A stretch of 64,000 bases of DNA from Nocardioides baculatus (GTDB lineage Bacteria; Actinomycetota; Actinomycetes; Propionibacteriales; Nocardioidaceae): NCBI RefSeq assembly GCF_016735675.1, contig NZ_JAERSG010000001.1, forward strand, positions 1,054,001 to 1,118,000. The letters run 5' to 3'. The notes beneath the pieces were generated by a model. It was not told the origin of the DNA, made no database searches, and saw only the letters and a list, made by a program, of their open reading frames with translations. Below are positions 24,444-33,152 of this stretch, in pieces (position 1 is the first letter of the stretch; each line of letters opens with the position of its first letter). Made by a program: the position numbers and the translations under genes.

Positions 24444-25354
24444 CGCATGCCCGACCCGGACGCGTACTGCTCGCGGGCCCACTCGATGAAGGCGCTCATC
24501 GAGTCGAAGGTGCCCCCGGCCGGGACGACGTCGAGCGTGCCGCCGATCACGCGGTAGGCGGCGAACTCGGAGCGGCCATCGACGAGGAGTCGTACGACGC
24601 CCGCGGCGGTGGCGTCCATCGAGAAGCTCTCGCCGAGGTCGACGTCGGTGCGTTGCTCGACGACCACGATGCCCGGGCGGGCCGACGAGACGTTCCCGGC
24701 CCCGTCGAGCACCAGCCAGGCCTGGTCACTGGTGTCACCGCTCGACGGCGTCACCCCGTTGGCGACGTCGAGGGTGTGCTGGCTCCGCACCGCCTGGGCC
24801 AACCAGCCCTCGAAGTCACCCGTCCTCTGCACGTTCGTCGCCGACGCGCCCTGGTTCGGGTAGGCCGTGAGCAGCGCGTACTGCTCCCGGCCGTCCACCA
24901 TCAGCCGGACGCCGAGGGAGCGGCCCTCGTCCTCGGCGTAGCCCATCGGGTTCGGTACCCGCTCGAGGACCGGGCCTGCGCCCGGCGCCAGCACCAAGCC
25001 GGAATAGGTCAGCACTCCCGGGCTGCCCATCGTCTCGAGGGAGTCACGAGCCGCGTCGCGCATCCGCTCGAGCCGCTTGCGTCGTGCCTCCTTCGCCGAC
25101 ATCGTCGGCCGGGCGTCGGCGGTGGGGGACGCACCCTGTGTCGCCACCGGTGCATCGCCGCGCGGCGCGCTTCCCGGGCCGCTCGCCCAGGCGGCGCCGG
25201 CGCCGACCACCATCGACGCGACGATCGCGAACGACGCGGCACGCCGGCGTCGTACGGCCGCGCGTCCCGTCGCGACGTAGTGCCCGGGCGGCTGGTCCTG
25301 CCCGGTCCCGAACGAGCTGTCCAGCTCGCGCTGCCAGTCGATCTCGGTGCCCAT
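24440..25354 (-). CDS. Single-pass membrane protein, putative regulator of ECF module 2
   Basis: A 304-residue protein with a 38-residue basic N-terminus, one membrane helix (about 40-58, FAIVASMVVGAGAAWASG), a disordered Ala/Pro/Thr stretch, a basic helix (EARRKRLERMRDAARDSLET) and an extracytoplasmic domain. Overall plan and position match the module 1 partner, but sequence identity is low and no zinc anti-sigma motif is seen. A GGAAGGA Shine-Dalgarno precedes the ATG. Likely an unusual anti-sigma or sensor; inferred from context only. Confidence 0.68.
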   Translation of the reverse strand: MGTEIDWQRELDSSFGTGQDQPPGHYVATGRAAVRRRRAASFAIVASMVVGAGAAWASGPGSAPRGDAPVATQGASPTADARPTMSAKEARRKRLERMRDAARDSLETMGSPGVLTYSGLVLAPGAGPVLERVPNPMGYAEDEGRSLGVRLMVDGREQYALLTAYPNQGASATNVQRTGDFEGWLAQAVRSQHTLDVANGVTPSSGDTSDQAWLVLDGAGNVSSARPGIVVVEQRTDVDLGESFSMDATAAGVVRLLVDGRSEFAAYRVIGGTLDVVPAGGTFDSMSAFIEWAREQYASGSGMR

Positions 25355-25411
25355 GTCCGGTCCTTCCCCCGCAGTGAGTCTTGCACCGGTCCACACGGAG
25401 CGCGTCCCGCG

Positions 25412-25421
25412 TCGGTTGTCA
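25412..25421 (-). promoter_or_regulatory. Shared ECF promoter-like 10-mer, module 2
   Basis: TGACAACCGA on the minus strand, 58 nt before the ATG at 25354, matching exactly the 10-mer before module 1. Confidence 0.5.
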
Positions 25422-25513
25422 CGTGCTGAGACGGATTTGCGGCGCAGAAGCGACTGGCGGGTAGCCACTAGGGTTGGCAACGCCTTTCCTGATCGCTTCC
25501 GAGGAGAACCCCG

Positions 25514-26548
25514 ATGCCCATCGCCACCCCCGAGGTCTACGCGCAGATGCTGGACGCCGCGAAGGAGAAGTCCTTCGCCTACCCGGCCATCAACGTCTCG
25601 TCGTCCCAGACCCTCAACGCCGCGCTCAAGGGGTTTGCCGACGCCGGCTCCGACGGCATCATCCAGGTCTCGACCGGCGGCGCGGAGTACCTCTCCGGCC
25701 CGTCGATCAAGGACATGGTCACCGGTTCCGTCGCGTTCGCGGCCTACGCCGCCGAGGTCGCGAAGAACTACCCGGTCAACATCGCGCTGCACACCGACCA
25801 CTGCCCCAAGGACAAGCTCGACGGCTTCGTCCGCCCGCTGCTCGACATCTCCGCCGAGCGCGTCGCGCGGGGCGAGGCGCCGCTCTTCCAGTCGCACATG
25901 TGGGACGGCTCGGCCGTGCCGATGGACGAGAACCTCCAGATCGCCGAGGAGCTGCTCGCCAAGTGCGCGGCTGCCCACATCATCCTGGAGATCGAGGTGG
26001 GCGTCGTCGGCGGCGAGGAGGACGGTGTCGCCAACGAGATCAACGACCAGCTCTACACGACCCCCGAGGACGCCATCGCCACGATCAAGGCGCTCGGTGC
26101 CGGCGAGCGCGGCCGCTACATGACGGCGCTGACCTTCGGCAACGTCCACGGCGTCTACAAGCCGGGCAACGTCAAGCTCCGCCCGGAGATCCTCAAGCTC
26201 GCGCAGGAGGCGGCAGCCTCCGAGCTCGGCCTGGGCTCCGACGCGCGTCCCTTCGACCTGGTCTTCCACGGCGGCTCGGGCTCGACCGCGCAGGAGATCA
26301 GTGACGCCGTCGACTTCGGCGTCGTGAAGATGAACGTCGACACCGACACCCAGTACGCCTTCACGCGTCCCGTCGCCGGCCACATGCTCGCCAACTACGA
26401 CGGCGTGCTGAAGGTCGACGGCGAGGTCGGCAACAAGAAGCTCTACGACCCGCGCGCCTGGGGCAAGGCGGCCGAGGCCGGCATGGCCGAGCGCATCGTC
26501 GAGGCCTGCGAGAACCTGCGCTCCGCCGGGACCTCGCTCTCCAGCTGA
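25514..26548 (+). CDS. fbaA: Class II fructose-bisphosphate aldolase
   Basis: Cleaves fructose-1,6-bisphosphate to DHAP and glyceraldehyde-3-phosphate in glycolysis and runs in reverse in gluconeogenesis (EC 4.1.2.13). The 344-residue zinc enzyme has metal-site HTDHCPKDKLDGF (about 94-106), the acidic EIEVGVVGGEEDG loop (about 161-173), the second His region FGNVHGVYKPG and the phosphate loop FHGGSGST. GAGGAG lies 7 nt before the ATG, and TAGGGT about 45 nt upstream is a candidate -10, so this gene has a normal leader. Single gene. Confidence 0.95.
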   Translation: MPIATPEVYAQMLDAAKEKSFAYPAINVSSSQTLNAALKGFADAGSDGIIQVSTGGAEYLSGPSIKDMVTGSVAFAAYAAEVAKNYPVNIALHTDHCPKDKLDGFVRPLLDISAERVARGEAPLFQSHMWDGSAVPMDENLQIAEELLAKCAAAHIILEIEVGVVGGEEDGVANEINDQLYTTPEDAIATIKALGAGERGRYMTALTFGNVHGVYKPGNVKLRPEILKLAQEAAASELGLGSDARPFDLVFHGGSGSTAQEISDAVDFGVVKMNVDTDTQYAFTRPVAGHMLANYDGVLKVDGEVGNKKLYDPRAWGKAAEAGMAERIVEACENLRSAGTSLSS

Positions 26549-26556
26549 TCGACCTT

Positions 26557-26612
26557 CGAGCGGTGGTCCACCCGTAATTCCCACGCGGACAATGTGGCCG
26601 GACCACCGCTCG
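26557..26612. repeat. Long-loop inverted repeat between convergent genes
   Basis: 13-bp perfect arms (26557-26569, 26600-26612) around 30 nt, 9 bp after the aldolase stop. Probable terminator for aldolase and the opposing MFS gene. Confidence 0.55.
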
Positions 26613-26653
26613 CTGGCGTGTCCTGGGTGGCGCGCCCCCGACCGTACGACGAC

Positions 26654-28168
26654 TCAGTGCCCGGCGGCCGCTGCGGGCTCGGCGGCCGGGGCCGGGGCGA
26701 AGTGCTGCGGGCGCTCGAAGAAGAGCACCGCGACCAGTCCGAGCACCAGGACGAACGGCAGCAGCAGGAGCGCCTGCGACATGGCGTCGGTGAAGGGCCC
26801 GGCCACCTGGGCGGGCAGCGACGAGCCGCCGGACGCCTCGGTCGGCGAGAAGGTCAGGCCGTTGGCGGCCAGCCGGGCATCGATCAGCACGGCGATCGCG
26901 GCCGAGCCGAGGACGGCGCCGACCTGGCGGGTGGCGTTGTAGACGCCGGAACCGGCGCCGGCGCGCTGGGGCGGGAGGTTGCGGTTGGCGGTCGTGGCGA
27001 GCGGTCCCCAGAGGAACGAGCTGCCGAGGCCGACGAGCGCGAAGACCGCGATCAGCTGCCACAGCGGGGTGTCGGGCGCGAGCACCAGGGCAAGCAGGAG
27101 CAGCGAGGCGGCCAGACCGGCGAAGCCCGCCAGGGTCAGCACGCGCGGGTGCACCTTGTCGGTGAGTCGGCCCGCGACGGGCGCGGCGAGGATCGAGGTG
27201 ATCGCCATCGGCGCGAGCAGCAGCCCGGCCTGGGTGGGGGAGTAGCCGCGCACGAGCTGGGCCCACAGCATCAGCGGGAAGCCCATCGCGGTGAAGGCGA
27301 AGGACACCGTCGTGATGGCCAGGTTGGACACCGAGAAGTTGCGGTCGCGGAACAGGCTCAGCGGGACCAGCGGCTCCTGGCGGTTGCGCGCCTGCCACAG
27401 GACGAAGAGACCCATCACGACCAGGCCCGCGATGATCAGGCTCCAGACGGTGATCGGGCCGGTGATCGTCGACCAGTCGTACTGCTCGCCCTCCTGGATG
27501 CCGAAGACCAGCAGGAACATGCCGGCACCGCTCAGCGCCACGCCCAGCCAGTCGAAGCGGTGGTCGTTGGTGTCGAGGCGCGGCACGAGTCGCCAGGCCA
27601 GCGCGAAGGCGACGACCCCCACGGGCACGTTGACGAAGAAGATCCACTCCCAGCCGAGGCTGTCGACCAGCACGCCGCCGAGGATCGGGCCGACGAGCGT
27701 GGCGACGCCCGCGGTCGCACCCCACAGCGCCATCGCCGAGCCGCGCCGCTCGATCGGGAAGATGCGGGTGATCACCGCCATCGTCTGCGGCGTCATCATC
27801 GAGGCGCCGAGGCCCTGCGCGACGCGTGCTGCGATCAGGCCCTCGATCGTCGTGGTCAGCCCGCACGCGAGGGAGGCCAGGGTGAAGACGGTGAGCCCGA
27901 CGAGGTAGAGGTTCTTCGGGCCGAAGCGGTCACCGAGCCGGCCGGTGATCAGCACGGGCACGGCGTAGGCGAGCAGGTAGGCGCTGGTCACCCAGACGAC
28001 CTCGTTGACCCCGGCCTGCAGGTCCTCGATGATCGCCGGCGTCGCCACCGTCACGATCGTGGTGTCGACCAGGATCATGAAGAAGCCGATGCACAGCGCC
28101 CAGAGGGCGGGCCACGGCTCGGTCGGCGTGGGCGTCTCGGTGGCGGTCTGCTGCGCTGCTGCGGTCAC
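26654..28168 (-). CDS. MFS transporter, DHA2 family (14-TM drug exporter type)
   Basis: A 504-residue proton-driven exporter with about 14 hydrophobic helices. Motif A is GRLGDRFGPKNLY after the second helix, motif D1 is ILVDTTIVTVATPAI in the first helix and motif C is GVATLVGPILGGVLVD in the fifth, all typical of EmrB/QacA-like drug:H+ antiporters. The Ala/Pro/Glu-rich C-terminus is cytoplasmic. The substrate is unknown. Monocistronic, with a REPIN-like element in its upstream region. Confidence 0.88.
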   Translation of the reverse strand: MTAAAQQTATETPTPTEPWPALWALCIGFFMILVDTTIVTVATPAIIEDLQAGVNEVVWVTSAYLLAYAVPVLITGRLGDRFGPKNLYLVGLTVFTLASLACGLTTTIEGLIAARVAQGLGASMMTPQTMAVITRIFPIERRGSAMALWGATAGVATLVGPILGGVLVDSLGWEWIFFVNVPVGVVAFALAWRLVPRLDTNDHRFDWLGVALSGAGMFLLVFGIQEGEQYDWSTITGPITVWSLIIAGLVVMGLFVLWQARNRQEPLVPLSLFRDRNFSVSNLAITTVSFAFTAMGFPLMLWAQLVRGYSPTQAGLLLAPMAITSILAAPVAGRLTDKVHPRVLTLAGFAGLAASLLLLALVLAPDTPLWQLIAVFALVGLGSSFLWGPLATTANRNLPPQRAGAGSGVYNATRQVGAVLGSAAIAVLIDARLAANGLTFSPTEASGGSSLPAQVAGPFTDAMSQALLLLPFVLVLGLVAVLFFERPQHFAPAPAAEPAAAAGH

Positions 28169-28215
28169 GGATCAAGTGAACACCCGCCGTCCGACATCGA
28201 TTCCTCCGCCGTGTT

Positions 28216-28301
28216 CGCTGGTTGAGGTGCGAGCGCAGCGAGCCTCGAAACCAGTCAGGTTTCGAGGCTCGGGCGCAGGCGCCCTCGCACCTCAACCAGC
28301 G
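28216..28301. repeat. REPIN-like nested inverted repeat, copy B
   Basis: An 86-bp element with perfect 18-bp outer arms (28216-28233, 28284-28301) and perfect 14-bp inner arms (28239-28252, 28258-28271), with a 5-nt central loop. It can form a long cruciform. It shares GGTTGAGG, GCGCAGCGA and GAAACC with the element at 20694-20755. It lies between two minus-strand genes, 47 bp before the MFS start. Confidence 0.7.
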
Positions 28302-28306
28302 ATGGA

Positions 28307-30022
28307 TCAGCGCGCCGGTGCGTTGCCCGGGATGTCGTCCGGGTCTCCGTAGGCCTCGTCGTGCGTCCCGTGCTCGGCGAGGTCCTTCTGCACGCGCGGG
28401 TCGTCCGCGTCGGCGAAGTAGTCGAACGGGATCGTCTCGTCGCTGCCGTTGGAGACCTTCATGGCGTTGAAGATCGCGCTCAGGACGACGGCGATGACGA
28501 GGTTGATGACGAACGCCGTCATCGCGATGTAGCCCATCTGGTCCAGCCCCGGGATCAGCCCGAGCGAGCCGCCGAAGTGCTTGCCGGTCACCGGGTTGAT
28601 CACCTGGTAGGCCTCGACGGTGCCGTAGACCATGCTGACCGCCCAGCCGGCGAGCAGCGCCCAGCGGTGGAACCACCGGGTGAAGAGGCTGAACACGACC
28701 GCGGGGAAGGTCTGGAGGATCCAGATCCCGCCGAGCAGCTGGAAGTTGATCGCGTTCTGCTTGTCGAGCGTCAGCACGAAGACCAGCGCGAACGCCTTCA
28801 CCAGCAGCGACATCAGCTTGGAGACCTTGGCCTCCTGCTTGGGCGTCGCATCGGGCTTGAGCCACTCCTTGTAGATGTTGCGGCTGAACGTGTTGGCCGC
28901 CGCGATCGACATGATCGCGGCCGGCACGAGCGCGCCGATGGCGATGGCAGCGAAGGCGACGCCGGCGAACCACGCCGGGAACATGTCCTCGAACAGCTGC
29001 GGGATCACCAGCTGCGCGTTGGGCTCGCCGTCGAGGCCGATCGGCGTCGTGCCGGCCGCGATCGCGACCCAGCCGAGCAGGGCCAGCAGGCCGAGCACGA
29101 AGGAGTACGCCGGCAGGATCGCGGCGTTGCGCCGGATCGTGTTGCGGCTGCTGGACGACAGCGACGCGGTGATCGAGTGGGGATACATGAACAGCGCCAT
29201 CGCCGAGCCGAGGGCGAGGGTGGCGTACGCCCATCCGGCACCGACGCCGGGCAGGAACGCGCCGGTCGGCTTGCCGGTGGCCTCGTTGACCGTGGCCATC
29301 TTCTCCTGCGCGGAGCCGAAGATGTTGTCCCAGCCGCCTACCTGCCCGGGCAGGTAGATCACCGCGACGATGATGACCAGGTAGATCAGGATGTCCTTCA
29401 CGAACGCGATCACCGCGGGGGCACGCAGGCCGCTCGAGTAGGTGAAGGCCGCCAGCACGGCGAACGCGATGAAGAGGGGAGCGTCCTTGGCGACGATGTT
29501 GTCGCCGCCTCCGACGCCGGCCACCTCGAGCACCGCCTGGATGCCGACGAGCTGGAGCGCGATGTAGGGCATCGTCGCCACGAAGCCGGTCACCGCAACG
29601 GCCAGCGAGAGGCCCCGGCTGTCGTAGCGTCCGCGGACGAAGTCGGCCGTCGTCACGTAGCCGTGGCGGTGGCTGACCGACCACAGCCGGGCCATGAAGA
29701 TGAAGATGATCGGGTAGAGCACGATCGTGTAGGGGACGGCGAAGAAGCCGGCCACCGCGCCGGTCGCGAACATCGCCGCCGGCACCGCGACGAACGTGTA
29801 CGCCGTGTAGAGGTCGCCGCCGAGCAGGAACCACGTGATCCAGGTGCCGAACTTGCGGCCGCCCAGGCCCCACTCGTCGAGGGACTCGAGCGAGTCCGCC
29901 CGCTGGAAGCGCGAGGCCATGAATCCGGCCACGGACACCAGCAGGAACAGCGCGATCAGCACGCCCAGGGCGACTCCGTTGATGCCACCGTCGGCAGCCA
30001 TCACGGTCAGGTGCGGCGTCAT
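28307..30022 (-). CDS. Sodium:solute symporter (SSF family, MctP-like)
   Basis: A 571-residue membrane protein with about 13 helices of the LeuT-like SSF fold. Seen near the start are RFQRADSLESLDEWGLGGRK (split across residues 40-60), GGDLYTAYTFVAVPAAMF and, later, GALVPAAIMSIAAANTFSRNIY, the SSF signature. Together with the upstream DUF3311 protein it matches the monocarboxylate/acetate permeases, where the small subunit is needed for transport. The C-terminus is acidic. The start overlaps the DUF3311 stop by 4 bp. Confidence 0.88.
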   Translation of the reverse strand: MTPHLTVMAADGGINGVALGVLIALFLLVSVAGFMASRFQRADSLESLDEWGLGGRKFGTWITWFLLGGDLYTAYTFVAVPAAMFATGAVAGFFAVPYTIVLYPIIFIFMARLWSVSHRHGYVTTADFVRGRYDSRGLSLAVAVTGFVATMPYIALQLVGIQAVLEVAGVGGGDNIVAKDAPLFIAFAVLAAFTYSSGLRAPAVIAFVKDILIYLVIIVAVIYLPGQVGGWDNIFGSAQEKMATVNEATGKPTGAFLPGVGAGWAYATLALGSAMALFMYPHSITASLSSSSRNTIRRNAAILPAYSFVLGLLALLGWVAIAAGTTPIGLDGEPNAQLVIPQLFEDMFPAWFAGVAFAAIAIGALVPAAIMSIAAANTFSRNIYKEWLKPDATPKQEAKVSKLMSLLVKAFALVFVLTLDKQNAINFQLLGGIWILQTFPAVVFSLFTRWFHRWALLAGWAVSMVYGTVEAYQVINPVTGKHFGGSLGLIPGLDQMGYIAMTAFVINLVIAVVLSAIFNAMKVSNGSDETIPFDYFADADDPRVQKDLAEHGTHDEAYGDPDDIPGNAPAR

Positions 30023-30297
30023 CGTTCCTCACCCGCCTCGTGCGTGGTCTTCCCGCGCGCCGAGAGGGTCAGCTTGTAGGCCGTCCAGGTCAGCGCCGAG
30101 CAGATGAAGACCCAGAGGAACTGGTACCAGAAGAAGAACGGGAAGCCGAAGAGCTCCGGGTCGGCCTTGGCATAGCTCGGCACCCAGAGGAGCGCGACGA
30201 TCGGGATCGCGAGCAGGACGGCGGCGATGGCCATCTTGCCCTTGTCGGTCGGGGGTGGGCCCTGGTCAGGGCGCGACGGGGTAGGGCTCGAACTCAT
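30019..30297 (-). CDS. DUF3311 small membrane subunit of the symporter
   Basis: A 92-residue protein with two membrane helices (about 23-41 and 52-75) linked by a loop with FGFPFFFWYQFLWV, the conserved DUF3311 element. The charged ends (PSRPDQGPPPTDKGK, RGKTTHEAGEER) are cytoplasmic. Such proteins occur next to SSF carriers and probably form a complex with them. The ATG is directly preceded by a 14-bp inverted repeat (30298-30311). Confidence 0.88.
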   Translation of the reverse strand: MSSSPTPSRPDQGPPPTDKGKMAIAAVLLAIPIVALLWVPSYAKADPELFGFPFFFWYQFLWVFICSALTWTAYKLTLSARGKTTHEAGEER

Positions 30298-30311
30298 GTG
30301 GTCCAGACCAC
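30298..30311. repeat. Start-adjacent inverted repeat
   Basis: Arms GTGGTC and GACCAC with a 2-nt spacer abut the DUF3311 ATG. It may be an operator or an mRNA hairpin limiting initiation. Confidence 0.4.
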
Positions 30312-30384
30312 CACGCGGTGACGACGGTCACGCTCATCCGCGCGGTGCTTGCGCGACGAGCGGTCGGTCTGGCGCGACGAACGG

Positions 30385-30804
30385 TCAGCCCAGCAGCTCG
30401 TCCGCCGCGGCCGCGCTGGAGTCGCGCAGGAAGGTGGAGCAGCGCTCCCACTCCTCGGTCTCGCCGATCGCGCGCGCCGCCAGGGCGAGGAGCGCGAGGG
30501 AGCGCAGGAAGCCGCGGTTGGGCTCGTGCTCCCACGGCACGGGACCGTGGCCCTTCCACCCGTTGCGGCGCAGCATGTCGAGCGAGCGGTGGTAGCCGAC
30601 GCGGGAGTAGGCGTAGACCGTCACGTCATCCGCCCCGGCGTCCTGGGCCTGCTGCGCCAGCGCCGCCCACGCGGCCGGCGACGCCGGGTGACGGCGTACG
30701 ACCGCTGCCGGGGCGTCGCCACCGGCGAGCTCGGCGTCCGCCGGGTCCGCGGGCAGGTGGGTGGGGGGAGGGCCGGCCATCAGGTCGCCACCGAAGGTGC
30801 TCAT
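30385..30804 (-). CDS. DUF3151 family protein
   Basis: A 139-residue soluble, mostly helical protein. The family signature YAYSRVGYHRSLDMLRRNGW (about 64-83), then GPVPWEHEPNRGFLRSLALL, is clear. DUF3151 proteins are common in Actinobacteria and their function is unknown. Leaderless: TAGGCT lies 7 nt before the ATG (30812-30817), close to the divergent thioesterase gene. Confidence 0.85.
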   Translation of the reverse strand: MSTFGGDLMAGPPPTHLPADPADAELAGGDAPAAVVRRHPASPAAWAALAQQAQDAGADDVTVYAYSRVGYHRSLDMLRRNGWKGHGPVPWEHEPNRGFLRSLALLALAARAIGETEEWERCSTFLRDSSAAAADELLG

Positions 30805-30847
30805 GCCCCCCAGCCTAGGTGCGTACGCCGTCCGGGAGACTGCCGCC

Positions 30848-31312
30848 ATGGGCGAGACCTTCACGACCGAGATCCAGGCGCGCTACCGCGACATCAACCT
30901 CGCCGGCCACGTCGACAACGTCGAGGCCGTGCGGGTGCTCGACGAGGCGCGCTACGAGTTCCTGCGGTTCGCCCGGCTGCCCGGCCTCCCCGAGGGCGCG
31001 ACCGGTCTGCTGCACGGTGTCGACGCCGGGGTGTCCGAGCTCGTCGCCTCGCAGACCATCGAGTACCACGCCGAGATGCGGTTCGTGCCCTACCAGCCGT
31101 TCGTCGCCGTGCTCTGGCTCTCGCGGGTGGGACGCTCGTCGTTCACCGTGTCCGCCGAGCTGCGGGTCGAGGCGGGCGGTGGCCCGGCCGCGGTCTGGGA
31201 GTGCGTCAACGTGCTGTGGGACCACCACGCCCAGTCGGCGTGGACCATCAGCGAGTCCGTGCGCGCCGACCTCGAGCGCTACCTCGGCGAGCCGGTGGCC
31301 TTCCGGCGCTGA
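30848..31312 (+). CDS. Acyl-CoA thioesterase (4HBT hotdog fold)
   Basis: A 154-residue hotdog-fold protein. QARYRDINLAGHVDN (about 10-24) carries the catalytic Asp and the family Asn-x-x-x-Asn-style element, as in FadM/YbgC thioesterases, which hydrolyse acyl-CoA. The substrate chain length is unknown. Its start at 30848 is 43 bp from the divergent DUF3151 gene. A GGGAG about 11 nt upstream of the ATG is a weak ribosome site. Confidence 0.8.
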   Translation: MGETFTTEIQARYRDINLAGHVDNVEAVRVLDEARYEFLRFARLPGLPEGATGLLHGVDAGVSELVASQTIEYHAEMRFVPYQPFVAVLWLSRVGRSSFTVSAELRVEAGGGPAAVWECVNVLWDHHAQSAWTISESVRADLERYLGEPVAFRR

Positions 31313-31319
31313 CTCGGGA

Positions 31320-31385
31320 AGGCAGCTCGCGGGTCGGCAGGGTCCGCCCACGCTCGCGCCGCACCGACCACGCGGCGAGCTGCCT
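31320..31385. repeat. Long-loop inverted repeat between convergent genes
   Basis: 11-bp arms AGGCAGCTCGC (31320-31330) and its complement (31375-31385), with a 44-nt loop, between the thioesterase and lysyl-tRNA synthetase stops. Probable bidirectional terminator. Confidence 0.5.
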
Positions 31386-31392
31386 GCGTTGG

Positions 31393-33102
31393 TCAGGCGC
31401 CGAGAAGCCGACGCACCTTCTCCGGCCCGAGCGCCAGCACCAGCGTGGGCAGGCGCGGGCCGCGGTCGGCGCTGACGAGGAGGTGGTAGAGCAGCCGGAA
31501 GAAGTCCTTCTGGTCGGCCTTCACCTGGTCGGTCGGGGCGTCCTCGAAGCCGAGGCCGCGGGCGACCTTGGGCACGCCGTAGACGACGGAGGTCACCGCG
31601 TCGAGGTCGGGCTCCGTCGGCAGCCGGTCGAGGAAGATCCGCAGCCACAGCTCCTCGTCCTCCGACAGCGCGGCCAGACGGTCGGCGTCGGGCGTGTCCC
31701 GCACTGTCGTACGCTCCGCCGCCGGCACGTGCTCGGCCGTCCACTGCATCGCCTTCGACAGGCGCGGCTCGAGGTCGGCGGTCGAGCCGTGCGGGTAGCC
31801 CGAGGACTCGACGATGCGGGAGATGTGCTCGGCAGAGCCGGCGGTCACGTCGGCGACCGACGACAGCAGCCGGAACGGGACGGCCACCTCGGGCGAGGGC
31901 AGGGGGCCGGCCGAGGTCTCGGCGGCGCGGTGCCAGGCCAGCGTGGCGACGTCGGACTTCTCCGGGTCGGCGGCCTTGCGGCCCAGCGCGTCCCACTCGT
32001 CGTAGAGGCGTACGACGGTCGGTCCGAAGTCGATGTCGAAGGCCTGCGTCGGCGCCCGGCGGACGTAGAGCCAGCGCAGCATCGGCGACTCGAGGATGCG
32101 CAGGGCGTCGGTCGCGGTGGGCACGCCGCCGGCCGACGACGACATCTTCTGCACGCCCGCGAAGCCGACGAAGGCGTAGATGACCCGGGCGGGAGCGCGC
32201 CAGTCGAAGATCGACGGCGCGATCTCGGTGCCGACCGTGTAGGACGAGCCGGGCGTCATGTGGTCGCGGCCGGCCGGCTCGAAGTTCACCGACTCGTAGG
32301 CCCACCGCATCGGCCAGTCGACCTTCCAGACGAGCTTGCCGTCGGTGTCGGTCGACAGGTCGGTGGTGCCCTCGAAGCCGCAGGACGAGCAGGTGTAGCT
32401 CAGCGTCGTGGTGTCGTCGTCGTACGCCGTCGTGGTGACGGTGTCGCGCCCGCACTGGCGGCAGTAGGGGCGGTAGGGGAAGCGGGTGATCGCGTCGCCT
32501 CCGGAGGGGGCGTCGTCGTCCTCGTTGGCGACGGAGTCGGCCAGGTCGGCGGCCTCCTGCTCCGAGGCGTCCTCGGCGGGGGCGACCTTCTTGGTGCGGT
32601 GCTTCGCGAGGACGGCCTCGATGTCGTCGCGGCGCGAGACGGCGAGCAGGACCTGCTCGCGGTAGGCGCCGGAGGTGTACATCTCCGTCTGCGAGACCTC
32701 CTCCATCTCGACGCCGAGCTCGCGCAGCGACTCCTGGAGCGGGGCCTTGAAGTGGTCGGCCCAGGAGCCGTGGCACTCCCACGGGTCGGGCACGGCGGTC
32801 AGCGGGCGCCCGATGTGCTCGGCCCACGACGCGGGCACGCCCGCGGGCACCTTGCGGAAGCGGTCGAAGTCGTCCCACGAGTGCAGGTGGCGCACCGGCA
32901 CCCCGCGGCGGCGCAGCTCCTCGGCGACGAAGTGCGGGGTGATGAACTCGCGCAGGTTGCCGAGGTGGATCGGCCCGCTCGGGGAGGCGCCGGAGGCGAC
33001 GGTGACCAGGTTGCCCTCGCCCGCGTGGCGTACGGCGTCGTCCGCCGCGCGCGTCACCCAGTCGACCGGGTCGCCCTTGCTCTTCTGTCCACCTCGTGCC
33101 AT
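31393..33102 (-). CDS. lysS: Lysyl-tRNA synthetase, class I
   Basis: Charges tRNA-Lys (EC 6.1.1.6). At 569 residues it is a class I enzyme, unrelated to the usual bacterial class II LysRS: the HIGH motif is ASGASPSGPIHLGN (about 37-50), KMSKS reads VQKMSSSAGG (about 300), and two zinc knuckles, YCRQCGR and CSSCGF, lie in the connecting domain. It also has an acidic insertion (EDASEQEAADLADSVANED, about 175-193). TAGCCT lies 7 nt before the ATG (33110-33115). A class II LysRS may also exist elsewhere in the genome. Confidence 0.93.
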   Translation of the reverse strand: MARGGQKSKGDPVDWVTRAADDAVRHAGEGNLVTVASGASPSGPIHLGNLREFITPHFVAEELRRRGVPVRHLHSWDDFDRFRKVPAGVPASWAEHIGRPLTAVPDPWECHGSWADHFKAPLQESLRELGVEMEEVSQTEMYTSGAYREQVLLAVSRRDDIEAVLAKHRTKKVAPAEDASEQEAADLADSVANEDDDAPSGGDAITRFPYRPYCRQCGRDTVTTTAYDDDTTTLSYTCSSCGFEGTTDLSTDTDGKLVWKVDWPMRWAYESVNFEPAGRDHMTPGSSYTVGTEIAPSIFDWRAPARVIYAFVGFAGVQKMSSSAGGVPTATDALRILESPMLRWLYVRRAPTQAFDIDFGPTVVRLYDEWDALGRKAADPEKSDVATLAWHRAAETSAGPLPSPEVAVPFRLLSSVADVTAGSAEHISRIVESSGYPHGSTADLEPRLSKAMQWTAEHVPAAERTTVRDTPDADRLAALSEDEELWLRIFLDRLPTEPDLDAVTSVVYGVPKVARGLGFEDAPTDQVKADQKDFFRLLYHLLVSADRGPRLPTLVLALGPEKVRRLLGA

Positions 33103-33152
33103 GCGGGCAAGGCTATCGGTGGCAGTCGGGCGCGATCCCCGGGGCCGTGAGC

